NCBI RefSeq assembly: GCF_900110925.1
Contig: NZ_FOFP01000015.1
Location: 62,001 to 126,000, forward strand
Length of the DNA stretch: 64,000 bases
Direction of reading: 5' to 3'
From: Pseudomonas cuatrocienegasensis
GTDB taxonomy: Bacteria > Pseudomonadota > Gammaproteobacteria > Pseudomonadales > Pseudomonadaceae
A model generated the notes under the pieces. That model was not told the DNA's origin and ran no database searches. It was given only the letters and a program-made list of their open reading frames with translations. Numbering within the stretch: position 1 is the stretch's first letter; each line of letters begins with the position of its first letter. Position numbers and translations under genes: made by a program. Positions 30,334-40,017 of the stretch are shown here, piece by piece.

Positions 30334-30442
30334 GTGGCGCCCCGCGTAGAAGCCCGGCCACGCCCGTGTCGACGCCCCTTGAGGGCGCGCACGGGCGTGC
30401 GTCGCAAGGGCCGCGTACCGATGATCTGCTGCCGAGACCTTG

Positions 30443-32935
30443 ATGCCAGACTTGCTTGCCGACTACCCGCTGCCCGAGGCGGCCTACCATGAACTGCTCG
30501 ACGCCCAGGGCCAGGTGCGGCCGCACTGGCGCCGACTGTTTGCCCAATTGCAACGCAGCAGCACCGCGCAGCTGAATCAGCGCCAAGCGCTGCTGGCCCG
30601 GCAGATCCAGGAAAACGGCGTGACCTACAACGTCTATGCCGACCCGGAAGGCGCTGATCGCCCCTGGGAACTCGACCTGCTGCCCAACCTGATTCCCGCC
30701 CACGAGTGGCAGCAGATCGCTGCCGGTGTGGCCCAGCGTGCCAGCCTGCTGAATGCGGTATTGGCCGATGTCTACGGGCCGCAGCAGTTGCTCGCCGATG
30801 GCCTGCTGCCGCCGGAGCTGGTGTTTGGCCACAACAACTACCTGTGGCCGTGCCAGGGCGTACAGCCGCCTGGCGGCACCTACCTGCACCTGTATGCGGT
30901 GGACCTGGCGCGTGCGCCCGATGGCCGTTGGTGGGTCACTGCCGATCGTACCCAGGCGCCTTCGGGCGCCGGTTACGCACTGGAGAACCGGCAAATTCTC
31001 TCGCGTGCCTTCCCGGACCTGTACCGCGACCTCGGCGTGCAGCACCTGGCTGGCTTCTTCCGTACCCTGCAGGACACCCTGGCGCGTCAGGCCCCGGCCG
31101 ATGGCGAGCCGCCGCTGGTGGTGCTGCTGACGCCGGGGCGTTTCAACGAAAGTTATTTCGAGCACCTGTACCTGGCGCGCCAACTCGGTTATCCGTTGGT
31201 CGAGGGTAGCGACCTGACGGTGCGCGATGCCACTGTCTACCTCAAGACCCTGGCCGGTCTGCGTCGTGTGCATGCGGTGCTGCGCCGCCTGGACGACGAC
31301 TTCTGCGACCCGCTGGAGCTGCGCACCGATTCCGCCCTGGGCGTGCCAGGCCTGCTCGAGGCGGTGCGTCAGGGCCGGGTGCTGGTGGCCAATGCCCTGG
31401 GCAGTGGCGTGCTGGAGTCGCCGGGCTTGCCGGGCTTTCTGCCGGCCATCGCCGAGAAGCTGCTGGGCACGCCGCTGCTGCTGCCGAGCATCGCCAGTTG
31501 GTGGTGCGGCGAGCCGCCAGTCCTCGAAGCGGCGCTGAAGAAACTGCCGGAGTTGCTGATTCGCCCGACCTTTCCGTCCCAGAGCTTCACTCCGGTGTTC
31601 GGCCGCGACCTCGATGCTGCGCAGCGCGAGGCCCTCAGCGAGCGCCTGCGGGCGCGCCCCTACGCCTATGTCGCCCAGGCCCTGGCGCAACTGTCCCAGG
31701 CGCCGGTGTGGCAGGCCGATGAGGCCAGCCTGCAGCCACGGGCCATCGGCATGCGAGTTTTCGCTGTGGCCAGCGCCGACGGTTACCGGGTGATGCCAGG
31801 CGGCCTGACCCGGGTGGCAGCCGATGCCGACGCCGAGGTGGTGTCGATGCAGCGTGGCGGGGCGAGCAAGGACACCTGGGTGCTCAGCGAGCGCCAGGTC
31901 AGTGGCGAACCCTGGCAGTGGCTGCGGCCATTGGGCGTCGCCGATCTGGTGCGCAGCGACCCCTTCCTGCCATCGCGCATGGTCGAGAACCTGTTCTGGT
32001 TCGGTCGCTACAGCGAGCGCTGTGAAGACAGCGCGCGGCTGCTGCGTATCATGCTGGCGCGCTACGTCGACGACGATGACGATCCCCAGGCCTTGCAGAC
32101 CGCACTGGTGCTGGGCGAGCGCCTGGGCCTGCTACCCGAGGCGGACAGCGGCGAGCTGGATGAGCGCCTGCTCGAGGCCCTGCTTGGCGAGGAGTGGCCG
32201 GCCAGCCTGCGGGCCAACCTGCAACGCCTGCAGTGGACCGCCGGCAGCGTGCGCGGCAAGCTGTCCCAGGCCAACTGGCAAGCCCTGGTGGAGTTGCAGC
32301 GTGAGGCCCAGGAGCTGGATGCCGAGCACGGCGACTTCGGCGACCTGCTGGATTTTCTCAACCGCCTGCTGATGTCCCTGGCCGCACTCTCGGGCTTCGC
32401 CCTGGACGACATGACCCGCGACGATGGCTGGCGCTTCCTGATGATCGGGCGCTGCATCGAGCGCCTGCAGTTTATCTGCGACAGCGTCGCCGGCTTTCTG
32501 CGCAGCGGCGCGGCGCAGGACCAGTCCGCGCTGGAATGGCTGCTCGAACTGGGCAACAGTAGCATCACCTACCGCACCCGTTACCTGGCCTCGGCGCAGT
32601 TGATCCCGGTGCTCGACCTGTTGCTGCTGGATGAGCAGAACCCCCATTCAGTGCTGTTCCAGCTACGCACCCTGCTGCGCTCGCTGCAGCGCCTGGGTGA
32701 GCGTTTTGAGCTACCCGAGGAACAGGCCCTGGCGACGCTGGAGCAGCAGTTGTCGGCCTTCCAACTGAGTAGCCTGGAAAACCCGCTGTTTGGCAGCGAA
32801 GGTGTGGATGCCGTGCTCGACGGTCTGGCAGAACGGCTGGAAGCCATCGCCCAGGCGGCCAGCGAGACGTCAGATCGCCTTGGGCTGCGTTTTTTCGTTC
32901 ACGTCGATGCCAGCCAGCGGACCCAGTCGTCATGA
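30443..32935 (+). CDS. Circularly permuted type 2 ATP-grasp protein fused to alpha-E domain
   Basis: An 830-residue fusion. Residues 1-490 are the circularly permuted ATP-grasp (COG2308): NGVTYNVYADPEGADRPWELDLLPNLIP, VFGHNNYLWPCQGV, VVLLTPGRFNESYFEHLYLARQLGYPLVEGSDL and a basic C-terminal loop. From about residue 510 comes the helical alpha-E domain (COG2307), opening PSRMVENLFWFGRYSERCED. In many bacteria these are separate proteins, so the fusion supports joint function. ATP-grasp amidoligases form peptide-like bonds through acyl-phosphates. ATG 30443 is 109 bp after the first gene, and the 3' end overlaps the next start (ATGA). Confidence 0.88.
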   Translation: MPDLLADYPLPEAAYHELLDAQGQVRPHWRRLFAQLQRSSTAQLNQRQALLARQIQENGVTYNVYADPEGADRPWELDLLPNLIPAHEWQQIAAGVAQRASLLNAVLADVYGPQQLLADGLLPPELVFGHNNYLWPCQGVQPPGGTYLHLYAVDLARAPDGRWWVTADRTQAPSGAGYALENRQILSRAFPDLYRDLGVQHLAGFFRTLQDTLARQAPADGEPPLVVLLTPGRFNESYFEHLYLARQLGYPLVEGSDLTVRDATVYLKTLAGLRRVHAVLRRLDDDFCDPLELRTDSALGVPGLLEAVRQGRVLVANALGSGVLESPGLPGFLPAIAEKLLGTPLLLPSIASWWCGEPPVLEAALKKLPELLIRPTFPSQSFTPVFGRDLDAAQREALSERLRARPYAYVAQALAQLSQAPVWQADEASLQPRAIGMRVFAVASADGYRVMPGGLTRVAADADAEVVSMQRGGASKDTWVLSERQVSGEPWQWLRPLGVADLVRSDPFLPSRMVENLFWFGRYSERCEDSARLLRIMLARYVDDDDDPQALQTALVLGERLGLLPEADSGELDERLLEALLGEEWPASLRANLQRLQWTAGSVRGKLSQANWQALVELQREAQELDAEHGDFGDLLDFLNRLLMSLAALSGFALDDMTRDDGWRFLMIGRCIERLQFICDSVAGFLRSGAAQDQSALEWLLELGNSSITYRTRYLASAQLIPVLDLLLLDEQNPHSVLFQLRTLLRSLQRLGERFELPEEQALATLEQQLSAFQLSSLENPLFGSEGVDAVLDGLAERLEAIAQAASETSDRLGLRFFVHVDASQRTQSS

Positions 32936-33830
32936 CCAGCGCGCACTACCAGATTCTGCATGACACCCATTACCGCTATTCGGCGCCGGTTTCCCTGGCC
33001 CAGCAGTTGGCCCACTTGTGGCCGCGCGACTGCGCCTGGCAGCGCTGCCACCTGCGCCAACTGGAGGTCGGCCCGCAGCCGTGCCAGCGCCGCGATGCCC
33101 TCGACGTGCATGGCAACCCGCTGACCCGCCTGGTGTTCGAGCGTCCACACGACGAGCTCAAGGTCAGCGCGCGGCTGCAGGTCGAGGTGCTGGCGCGTGT
33201 TGCCCTGACGCTCGAAAATTCCCCGCCCTGGGAGCGTGCCTGCGCGCTGCTGACCTACAGCGGGCAGCCTTTGCCAGCGCCACTACTGGAGGCGGCGCGC
33301 TTTCGCTTCGAGTCGCCCTATGTGCGCTTGAAGCAGGCCTTCGTCGACTATGCCGAGGACTGCTTTCCGGCGGGGCGCCCGCTGCTGCTGGCGGTGCGTG
33401 CGCTGATGCAGAAGATCTTCACCGAGTTCACCTTCGACGCCGCCGCCACCCAAGTGGCGACGCCATTGTTGCAGGTGCTCGAAGAGCGTCGTGGGGTGTG
33501 CCAGGACTTCGCCCACCTGATGCTCGCCTGCCTGCGCTCGCGGGGTTTGTCGGCGCGTTACGTCAGCGGCTACCTGCTGACCCAGCCGCCACCCGGCCAG
33601 CCGCGGCTGATCGGCGCCGATGCCTCCCATGCCTGGATCTCGGTGTATTGCCCGCGCCAGGGCTGGGTCGACTTCGACCCGACCAATAACGTGCTACCGG
33701 CGTTGGAGCACATCACCCTGGCCTGGGGTCGGGATTTTGCCGATGTCTCACCGCTGCGCGGGGTGATCCTTGGCGGCGGCAGCCACGACCCGGAAGTCGA
33801 AGTGACGGTGCTGCCGCTGGCTGCCCCAGT

Positions 33831-33834
<4 letters not shown>
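32932..33834 (+). CDS. Transglutaminase-family cysteine protease-like protein
   Basis: A 300-residue protein with the transglutaminase N-terminal domain (YQILHDTHYRYSAPVSLAQQLAHLWPRD) and a papain-like core: Cys190 (RGVCQDFAHLML), His233 (DASHAWISVY) and Asp249 (FDPTNN). Such bacterial enzymes are usually cysteine proteases or amidases rather than crosslinkers. It overlaps the ATP-grasp gene by 4 bp and is the last gene of the cluster. Its stop overlaps the convergent DUF808 stop by 3-4 bp. A plausible role is hydrolysis of the amide that the ATP-grasp partner makes (inference). Confidence 0.88.
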
Positions 33835-34751
<917 letters not shown>

Positions 34752-34838
34752 GGGAAAAATCCTTCTAAGGGAGAGTGTCAGACCGCAGTTCAGGGCGTCT
34801 GTTTGCTTGGCTTTGCCGAATCATGGCTGAGCAATGTG

Positions 34839-35680
34839 TCAGCCCCATTTGGGCAGAGCAGTCGGGCGCCAGTCATGCAATTGGCTGACCAGTTCAGCCG
34901 GCGTTTGTGCCAACTGCAGCATGGCCCGGTGCGGCGCGCGGACGAACTGTTCGGTAACCAGGTGATCGAGAAACTCGCCCAGACGGCTATAGAAACCGTT
35001 GACGTCGAGCAGGCGTAGGGTCTGTTCCCGTTTCGTCCCGAGCCGCGTTGCTGCGCAAAATCTCGCCAGGCTAGGCGGAGGACGCAGGGAATGGTTGTTC
35101 CCTTGCCAAGTCCTCCAACAACGCATGGCGAGATTTTGCGCGCAACCCGAAGGGCCGGGCCAGTTTTAGCGCGATGCTGCGTTTCTCGATGGCTCATTTA
35201 GCTCACTAAACTTCGCATCTCGTGCCTTGCCTCGCGCTAAAACGGGCTCCGGCGCGGCCGCGAGCGAAACGGGAACAGACCCTAGGATTTTGCGTGGTAG
35301 CCGAGTTGACCCCAGGTCCACACCTCGAACAGCTCTTCCAGGGTGCCCAGGCCGCCTGGCAGGGCGATAAAGGCATCGCTGAGTTCGGCCATGCGCGCCT
35401 TGCGCGCGTGCATGCCATCGACCACTTCCAGGCGGGTCAGGCCGCTGTGGCCCACTTCGGCGCGTTTCAGGCTTTGCGGGATGATGCCGATCACTTCACC
35501 GCCGGCAGCCAGAGCGGCATCAGCCACTACGCCCATCAGGCCAACGGCACCGCCGCCGTAGACCAGGCGAATGCCCTGTTCTGCCAGGTAGCGGCCCAGG
35601 TGCTCGGCCGCAGCCCGATACTCGGGATTCGCGCCGGGGCTGGCGCCGCAGAACACACAGATCGATTGCAAGGCCATCAT
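34839..35680 (-). pseudogene. LOG-family nucleotide phosphoribohydrolase gene split by a mobile repeat
   Basis: The 5' part (35680 down to 35284) encodes MALQSICVFCGASPGANPEYR through the LOG signature ALPGGLGTLEELFEVWTWGQLGYHAK, with the catalytic Arg/Glu region. It then runs into the repeat and stops after one added serine (132 residues). The missing C-terminus continues on the far side of the element as LLDVNGFYSRLGEFLDHLVTEQF...LPKWG (35016 down to 34839). LOG proteins release the base from nucleoside 5'-monophosphates (cytokinin-type activity) and are about 190-200 residues. The truncated form lacks its last 60 or so residues and is probably inactive. In P. aeruginosa the LOG gene also neighbours azu, as I recall. 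Confidence 0.9.
35017..35283 (+). mobile_element. MITE-like palindromic element, copy 2, inside the LOG gene
   Basis: 267 bp, the same length and orientation as the copy at 13516-13782 and nearly identical along its length. Inverted ends match over 19 bp. It carries no transposase. The flanks read ...GCAAAATCCT and ACGCCTGCTC... in gene orientation, so the split can be placed to the base. Confidence 0.92.
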
Positions 35681-35745
35681 TAACTCCCGGTTGTGCGAGT
35701 GTCGCGCAGCAGGGTAGCGAGGTTGCCCGCTTTTGCCTATGTGAG

Positions 35746-35820
35746 TCAGTCGAGTGTGCTGCCGCTGGCGCCACCGGCATAGGCGACGAGCAAACTGTGT
35801 AACAGATCATTGATAAACAT
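35746..35820 (-). CDS. Possible 24-residue small protein upstream of the LOG gene
   Basis: ATG at 35820 with GGAG 8 bases upstream encodes MFINDLLHSLLVAYAGGASG followed by STLD and a TGA stop. It has an amphipathic or hydrophobic start. The ribosome-binding site is good but the length is short, and no family is known to me. It could be a leader peptide for the LOG transcript or chance. Confidence 0.3.
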   Translation of the reverse strand: MFINDLLHSLLVAYAGGASGSTLD

Positions 35821-36082
35821 GGCCGTTGCTCCTGAGTTAGTGTCGCGACTCTACGCCTTGCTCGGCGCTCTGCACCGTTGATTGTGTGCATCGCAACGAT
35901 AGGCGCCACGGGCATTACAGCTGACCCAGCGAGGTACTGAGGGTGCGATCTATTTCTTCATCCTGAGCATTTATCAAACGATCACCTGGGGCGCGGCCTG
36001 TTGCCGCAGGGCATAGGAACCGGGACGCTTGCGGTGCACTCTAAGCAACGAGGCCATTTGCCTCACTGCCCAGGAGACTCAC
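35821..36082. promoter_or_regulatory. azu upstream region
   Basis: A 262-bp gap that must hold the azu promoter. I looked for an ANR/FNR box (TTGAT-N4-ATCAA) and saw only a weak half (TTATCAAACGATC near 35975). Nothing else stands out. Confidence 0.3.
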
Positions 36083-36532
36083 ATGATTCGCAAGTTTGTT
36101 GTCGCATCGTTGCTCGCCCTCTCCAGTGCCCCTCTGCTCGCTGCCGAGTGTGCTGTAGATGTGCAAGCCACAGACCAGATGACCTTCGATACCAAAGAGA
36201 TCGCGGTCAGCAAAAGCTGCAAGACCTTCACCGTTAACCTGAAACACTCGGGTTCTCTGCCCAAGGCCTCCATGGGCCATAACTGGGTGCTGAGCAAGAC
36301 TGCCGACGCCCCGGCTATTGCCGCCGACGGCATTGGTGCTGGCCTGGACAAGGGCTACCTGAAAGACGGCGACACCCGCGTTATCGCCCACACCAAAATG
36401 ATCGGTGGCGGCGAGTCCGACTCGGTGACCTTCGACGTAGCCAAGCTGACTGCCGGCGAAGCCTACCAGTTCTTCTGCTCCTTCCCGGGGCATGTCGCAC
36501 TGATGAAAGGCAATCTGAAACTGGTCGACTGA
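36083..36532 (+). CDS. azu: Azurin (blue copper protein)
   Basis: A periplasmic electron carrier linked to denitrification and redox stress. The 149-residue precursor has signal MIRKFVVASLLALSSAPLLA and a mature start AECAVDVQATDQM. Type 1 copper ligands are all present: His in MGHNW, then Cys-His-Met in FFCSFPGHVALM. The Cys3-Cys26 disulfide pair is also conserved (AEC; SKSCKTF). ATG 36083 follows GGAG. A single gene closed by a terminator. Confidence 0.97.
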   Translation: MIRKFVVASLLALSSAPLLAAECAVDVQATDQMTFDTKEIAVSKSCKTFTVNLKHSGSLPKASMGHNWVLSKTADAPAIAADGIGAGLDKGYLKDGDTRVIAHTKMIGGGESDSVTFDVAKLTAGEAYQFFCSFPGHVALMKGNLKLVD

Positions 36533-36551
36533 ACCAGACGCCTGCAGGGAC

Positions 36552-36579
36552 AAAAGCCGCTTCTTACAAGCGGCTTTTT
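36552..36579 (+). terminator. azu terminator
   Basis: AAAAGCCGCTT / AAGCGGCTTTT with a 5-base loop, then TTTTT. Confidence 0.9.
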
Positions 36580-36589
36580 GCTGGGCGCT

Positions 36590-36885
36590 AGGGTCTGTTC
36601 CCGTTTCGTTCGCGGCCGCGCCGGAGCCAGTTTTTGCGCGAGGCCAGGCACGAGATGCGAAGTTTAGCCAGCTAAATGAGCCATCGAGAAACGCAGCATC
36701 GCGCTAAAACTGGCCCGGCCCTGCGGGTTGCGCGCAAAATCTCGCCATGCGGTGTTGGAGGACTTGGCAAGGGAACGACGTGGACGGCGAGTCCATTCCC
36801 TGCGTCCTCCGCCTAGCGGAACGCCGCCCGGCCTGGCGAGATTTTTCGCAGCAACGCGGCTTGCGACGAAACGGGAAAAGACCCT
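36590..36885 (-). mobile_element. MITE-like palindromic element, copy 3 (296 bp, inverted)
   Basis: Same family as the copies at 13516 and 35017 but in opposite orientation, 11 bp after the azu terminator. It is about 29 bp longer through two internal insertions (near 36775-36790 and 36815-36835) that look like short local duplications. The ends AGGGTCTGTTCCCGTTTCGT / AGGGTCTTTTCCCGTTTCGT differ by one base. Confidence 0.9.
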
Positions 36886-37367
36886 CGTTATCCACTGCGG
36901 TTGTGCCGGCTTACCCCCAATCGCTGTGGGGCTGGCTGTGGATATCATGGGAGCAAGCCGCTGCAGGCTCGGCAGCACTAGGCGTTGCGCTGCCTGGTTG
37001 TTTTTTGATCGATGATCTCAGGTGGGGGAGCGGGGGGCGCAACGCTTATCCCCATTGCGTGTGCGCAGGGCTGTGGATAACCACTGGGCAGCTACCTGCA
37101 GACCAGTAACTGCGTGGTCTGTAGCGGGATGGTTACTTTATGACCAGGATTCGGCAGCGTGTCGGCACGCAGCTGCTGTCAAGATAAATCGCAGATTATT
37201 CAAGCACTTGGCGCGGTCGTAGGGCGGGTTATCCCCGAGGCTTGTGGGGCGATCTGTGGATAAGCTGCGCATGTCGCGCTGCAGCCCAGCAGTACCAAGG
37301 CGTTGCGCCGGTTGAGTGATTTTTGTACAGCGTTGCCCCGACGCAAGACGCCGGGGTACGCGCTGGG
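36886..37367. other. Non-coding region with a cluster of DnaA-box-like 9-mers
   Basis: A 482-bp gap with no credible gene. Six sites resemble the DnaA box TTATCCACA: 36888-36896 (TTATCCACT, +), 36937-36945 (ATATCCACA, -), 37046-37054 (TTATCCCCA, +), 37072-37080 (TTATCCACA, -), 37229-37237 (TTATCCCCG, +) and 37255-37263 (TTATCCACA, -). Two are perfect. The sites pair as facing + / - doublets. This could be a DnaA-titrating or regulatory site. There is no AT-rich unwinding element and no dnaA nearby, so it is not obviously an origin. Confidence 0.6.
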
Positions 37368-37940
37368 TCAGCTGGCCAGCAGCCAAACGCCGGTCAGGGC
37401 CGAAGCGGCACCCGCTACGCGCACCAGCGGGGCTGCAGCGCGGGGCAGGCTGCGCACCAGGGCATAGCCGGCGGCATGCAGAGCGGCGGTGGCGACCAGG
37501 AAGCCAACGGCATAGGTCCAGGGGCTGGCCAGGTTCGGCAGTTCCAGGCCGTGGGCGACGCCATGGGTCAGGGCGAACAGTGCGGTCAGGGCGATGGAGA
37601 TCACCATCGGCAGGCGCACGGCCACCGCGACCAGCAGACCGAAGGCCAGGACCGAGGCGGCAATGCCGGTTTCCATCAGCGGGATTTCCAGGCCAGCGAA
37701 GCCGAGCATCCCGCCGGCCAGCATGCTGGCGACGAAGGTCAGCGGCAGCGCCCAGCGCGCCGCGCCGGATTGCTGAGCGGCCCACAGGCCGACGGCGAGC
37801 ATGGCCAGCAGGTGGTCCAGACCAAATACCGGGTGGGCCAGGCCCGCCATCAGGCCTGAGTGGTCATGGCCTGGGTGGGCGAAAGCCAGCGCCGGGCTGA
37901 GCATCAGGCCGAGGGCGAGAAGGGGTTTGCGCAGGTTCAT
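37368..37940 (-). CDS. HupE/UreJ-family nickel-type permease
   Basis: A 190-residue membrane protein. It has a signal-like first helix, then HPGHDHSGLMAGLAHPVFGLDHLLAMLAVGLWA, the HupE/UreJ signature (HxGxDH...HxxxGxDHLL) with metal-binding histidines, and about six helices with a second His motif (FALTHGVAHGLELP). The family imports nickel or cobalt for urease or hydrogenase. It lies 24 bp after ureG on the same strand, so it probably supplies nickel for urease. It may also be called ureJ. Confidence 0.9.
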   Translation of the reverse strand: MNLRKPLLALGLMLSPALAFAHPGHDHSGLMAGLAHPVFGLDHLLAMLAVGLWAAQQSGAARWALPLTFVASMLAGGMLGFAGLEIPLMETGIAASVLAFGLLVAVAVRLPMVISIALTALFALTHGVAHGLELPNLASPWTYAVGFLVATAALHAAGYALVRSLPRAAAPLVRVAGAASALTGVWLLAS

Positions 37941-37964
37941 AAGGCTCTCCTTGACGTTAAGGGT

Positions 37965-38579
37965 TCAGGCGGCATTGAGCATGCCGTGGCGTTCGATAAA
38001 GGCGATGATCTGCTCCAGACCCTGGCCGATTTTCTGGTTGCTGAAGACGAAGGGCTTATCGCCGCGCATCTTCAGGGTGTCGCGCCCCATGACCTCCAGC
38101 GAGGCGCCGACCAGCGGGGCCAGGTCGACCTTGTTGATCACCAGCAGGTCCGATTTGCAAATGCCTGGACCGCCCTTGCGCGGCAGCTTGTCGCCGGCCG
38201 ACACGTCGATCACGTAGATGGTCAGGTCCGATAGCTCCGGGCTAAAGGTGGCCGAAAGATTGTCGCCGCCGGACTCGACAATGATCAGGTCGAGGCCCGG
38301 AAAGCGTCGGTTGAGCTGGTCGACGGCTTCCAGGTTGATCGAGGCGTCTTCGCGGATCGCGGTGTGTGGGCAGCCGCCGGTTTCCACGCCGATGATCCGT
38401 TCCGGCGCCAGGGCCTCGTTGCGTACCAGAAACTGGGCGTCTTCCTGGGTGTAGATGTCGTTGGTGACCACGGCCAGGTTGTAGCGTTCGCGCAGGGCCA
38501 GGCACAGCGCCAGGGTCAGGGCGGTCTTGCCGGAACCGACCGGGCCGCCAATACCGACACGCAGGGGTTGGCTGTTCAT
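37965..38579 (-). CDS. ureG: Urease accessory GTPase UreG
   Basis: A SIMIBI-class GTPase that drives nickel insertion into urease. The 204-residue protein has the P-loop GIGGPVGSGKTALTLALC, the metal-site ETGGCPHTAIREDASIN (CPH motif), IIVESGGDNLSATFSPEL, and VINKVDLAPLVGASLEVM (guanine specificity NKxD). Length and order in ureE-F-G are standard. Confidence 0.97.
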   Translation of the reverse strand: MNSQPLRVGIGGPVGSGKTALTLALCLALRERYNLAVVTNDIYTQEDAQFLVRNEALAPERIIGVETGGCPHTAIREDASINLEAVDQLNRRFPGLDLIIVESGGDNLSATFSPELSDLTIYVIDVSAGDKLPRKGGPGICKSDLLVINKVDLAPLVGASLEVMGRDTLKMRGDKPFVFSNQKIGQGLEQIIAFIERHGMLNAA

Positions 38580-38645
38580 CAGGATGTCTCTCCCATCAAT
38601 CGTCTAAGGGTCGGTCGCCGTCTGGCGGCCGACAGTAAAAAAGGC

Positions 38646-39344
38646 TCACGAGCGGAACAGCCGGCTGTATTGGCGTTCATGGGCCATGCTCGCCAGGGCC
38701 AGGCCGAAGGCCGCGCTACCCCAGTGTTGTGGCGGGCAGGCCTGAGCCTCGCGCTGCGCCGTATCGAGTGTTGGCAGCAGGTGCGAGGTCAGGCGCTGAG
38801 CTGCCTGTTGGCCCAGGGGCAGAGTCTTCATCAGCACCGCCAGCTGGTTTTCCAGCCAGCCCCAGAGCCAGGCCGCCAGGGCGTCTTGCGGGCTGATTTG
38901 CCAGGTGCGTGCGGCCAGGGCCCAGCCCAGGGCAAGTCCGGGTTCCTCGACAGCCTCAAGCTGCTCACGAACCTGCTGTTCCAGCTCCGGCAGGCCATCG
39001 AGCAGTTGTTTGAGTGAGTAACCCATCTGCCGGCTTTCCAGGCGCAGTTCGCGGGTTTCGCGGCTGGCGCGATGTTGGGCGGCGAGTTCCTGCAGTTCTG
39101 CCCAGTCGCCGGCATGCGCGGCCTGGCAATGGGCGAGCAGCAGCGGCGCCTCGAAGCGCGCCAGATTGAGCAACAACTGGTCGCTTAGCCAGCACGCCGC
39201 CGAGGCTTCGTCTGCCACCAGGCCCTGTTCGACGGCCATTTCCAGGCCCTGGGAATAGCTATAGCCGCCAATTGGCAGTTGCGGGCTGGCCAGACGCAGC
39301 AGTGCCCAGGCACGGTTGGGGTTGCCGAGGGGTTCAGCAGCCAT
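38646..39344 (-). CDS. ureF: Urease accessory protein UreF
   Basis: A helical protein that gates nickel delivery from UreG to apo-urease. At 232 residues it is typical, with LLRLASPQLPIGGYSYSQGLEMAVEQG near the N-terminus and RQMGYSLKQLL in the middle. It sits 21 bp after ureE and 66 bp before ureG. Confidence 0.94.
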   Translation of the reverse strand: MAAEPLGNPNRAWALLRLASPQLPIGGYSYSQGLEMAVEQGLVADEASAACWLSDQLLLNLARFEAPLLLAHCQAAHAGDWAELQELAAQHRASRETRELRLESRQMGYSLKQLLDGLPELEQQVREQLEAVEEPGLALGWALAARTWQISPQDALAAWLWGWLENQLAVLMKTLPLGQQAAQRLTSHLLPTLDTAQREAQACPPQHWGSAAFGLALASMAHERQYSRLFRS

Positions 39345-39365
39345 GATCAGTCCGCCCAGCGATGC

Positions 39366-39866
39366 TCATTTTCGTGCACCGAACTGATGCAGGCGCGGCG
39401 CGTAGCTGAATTCAGCGTCGCCAGCATGGGAGTGGTGATGACCACCGCCATAGGCACCTTGCTCGGGCTGGTAGGGCGCCTCGACCGTGCTGACCTCGGC
39501 GCCGAGTTGTTCGAGCATGGCTTTGAGCACGTAGTCATCCGGCAGGCGCAGCCAGCCGTGACCCAGTTGCAGGGCCACATGCCGGTTGCCCAGGTGATAG
39601 GCCGCGCGCATCAGCTCGAACGGGCTGCTGCAGGTGACGTGCAGCAGCTGCTCGGGGCGGGCGACCACCCGCACGATACGGCCATCTTCGGCTTGCAGGC
39701 ATTCGCCGTCCTGCAAGGCGGGCTGGCCGCGCTCGAGAAACAGGCCGACTTCCTCGCCGCTGGCGCTAAAGCAGCGCAGGCGAGATTTGCTACGGGCCTC
39801 GAAGGTCAGGTGCAGTTCGGCATCCCAGGTGGGCTGGGCGGCGGTGCGGCGATGAATCACAAGCAT
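39366..39866 (-). CDS. ureE: Urease accessory nickel chaperone UreE
   Basis: A nickel-binding metallochaperone. The 166-residue protein starts MLVIHRRTAAQPTWDAEL (ATG 39866; the frame is open 7 codons upstream). It has LTFEARSKSRLRCFSASGEEVGLFLERG, the AYHLGNRHVALQL nickel site, and a short His-rich tail (GGGHHHSHAG). First gene of ureEFG-hupE, behind a sigma54-type promoter. The structural genes ureABC and ureD are not in this window. Confidence 0.94.
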   Translation of the reverse strand: MLVIHRRTAAQPTWDAELHLTFEARSKSRLRCFSASGEEVGLFLERGQPALQDGECLQAEDGRIVRVVARPEQLLHVTCSSPFELMRAAYHLGNRHVALQLGHGWLRLPDDYVLKAMLEQLGAEVSTVEAPYQPEQGAYGGGHHHSHAGDAEFSYAPRLHQFGARK

Positions 39867-39899
39867 GGGGACTTTCCGGCAGATCAATGGGACAGACAG

Positions 39900-39915
39900 A
39901 GCAAGTGCCTTGCCA
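39900..39915 (-). promoter_or_regulatory. Sigma54 promoter of ureEFG-hupE
   Basis: Minus-strand TGGCAAGGCACTTGCT fits TGGCACG-N4-TTGCW with one change and correct spacing. The predicted start is near 39889, 23 bases before the ureE ATG. Nitrogen control through RpoN/NtrC would suit urease genes (inference). Confidence 0.75.
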
Positions 39916-40017
39916 AGGCGCTGAAGCGCCGTCCTGGTGCGGGCTGCACGCCGGCTGTGGCAAGAGTTGGGGCGTCGGTCAGGTTTTTACTGGTGCGCTA
40001 TGCGGATTTCTGCACTG

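Noticed and set aside
36888..37263. Replication origin
   Set aside because: DnaA-box-like sites are present, but there is no AT-rich unwinding region and no dnaA, rpmH, parAB or plasmid rep gene nearby.
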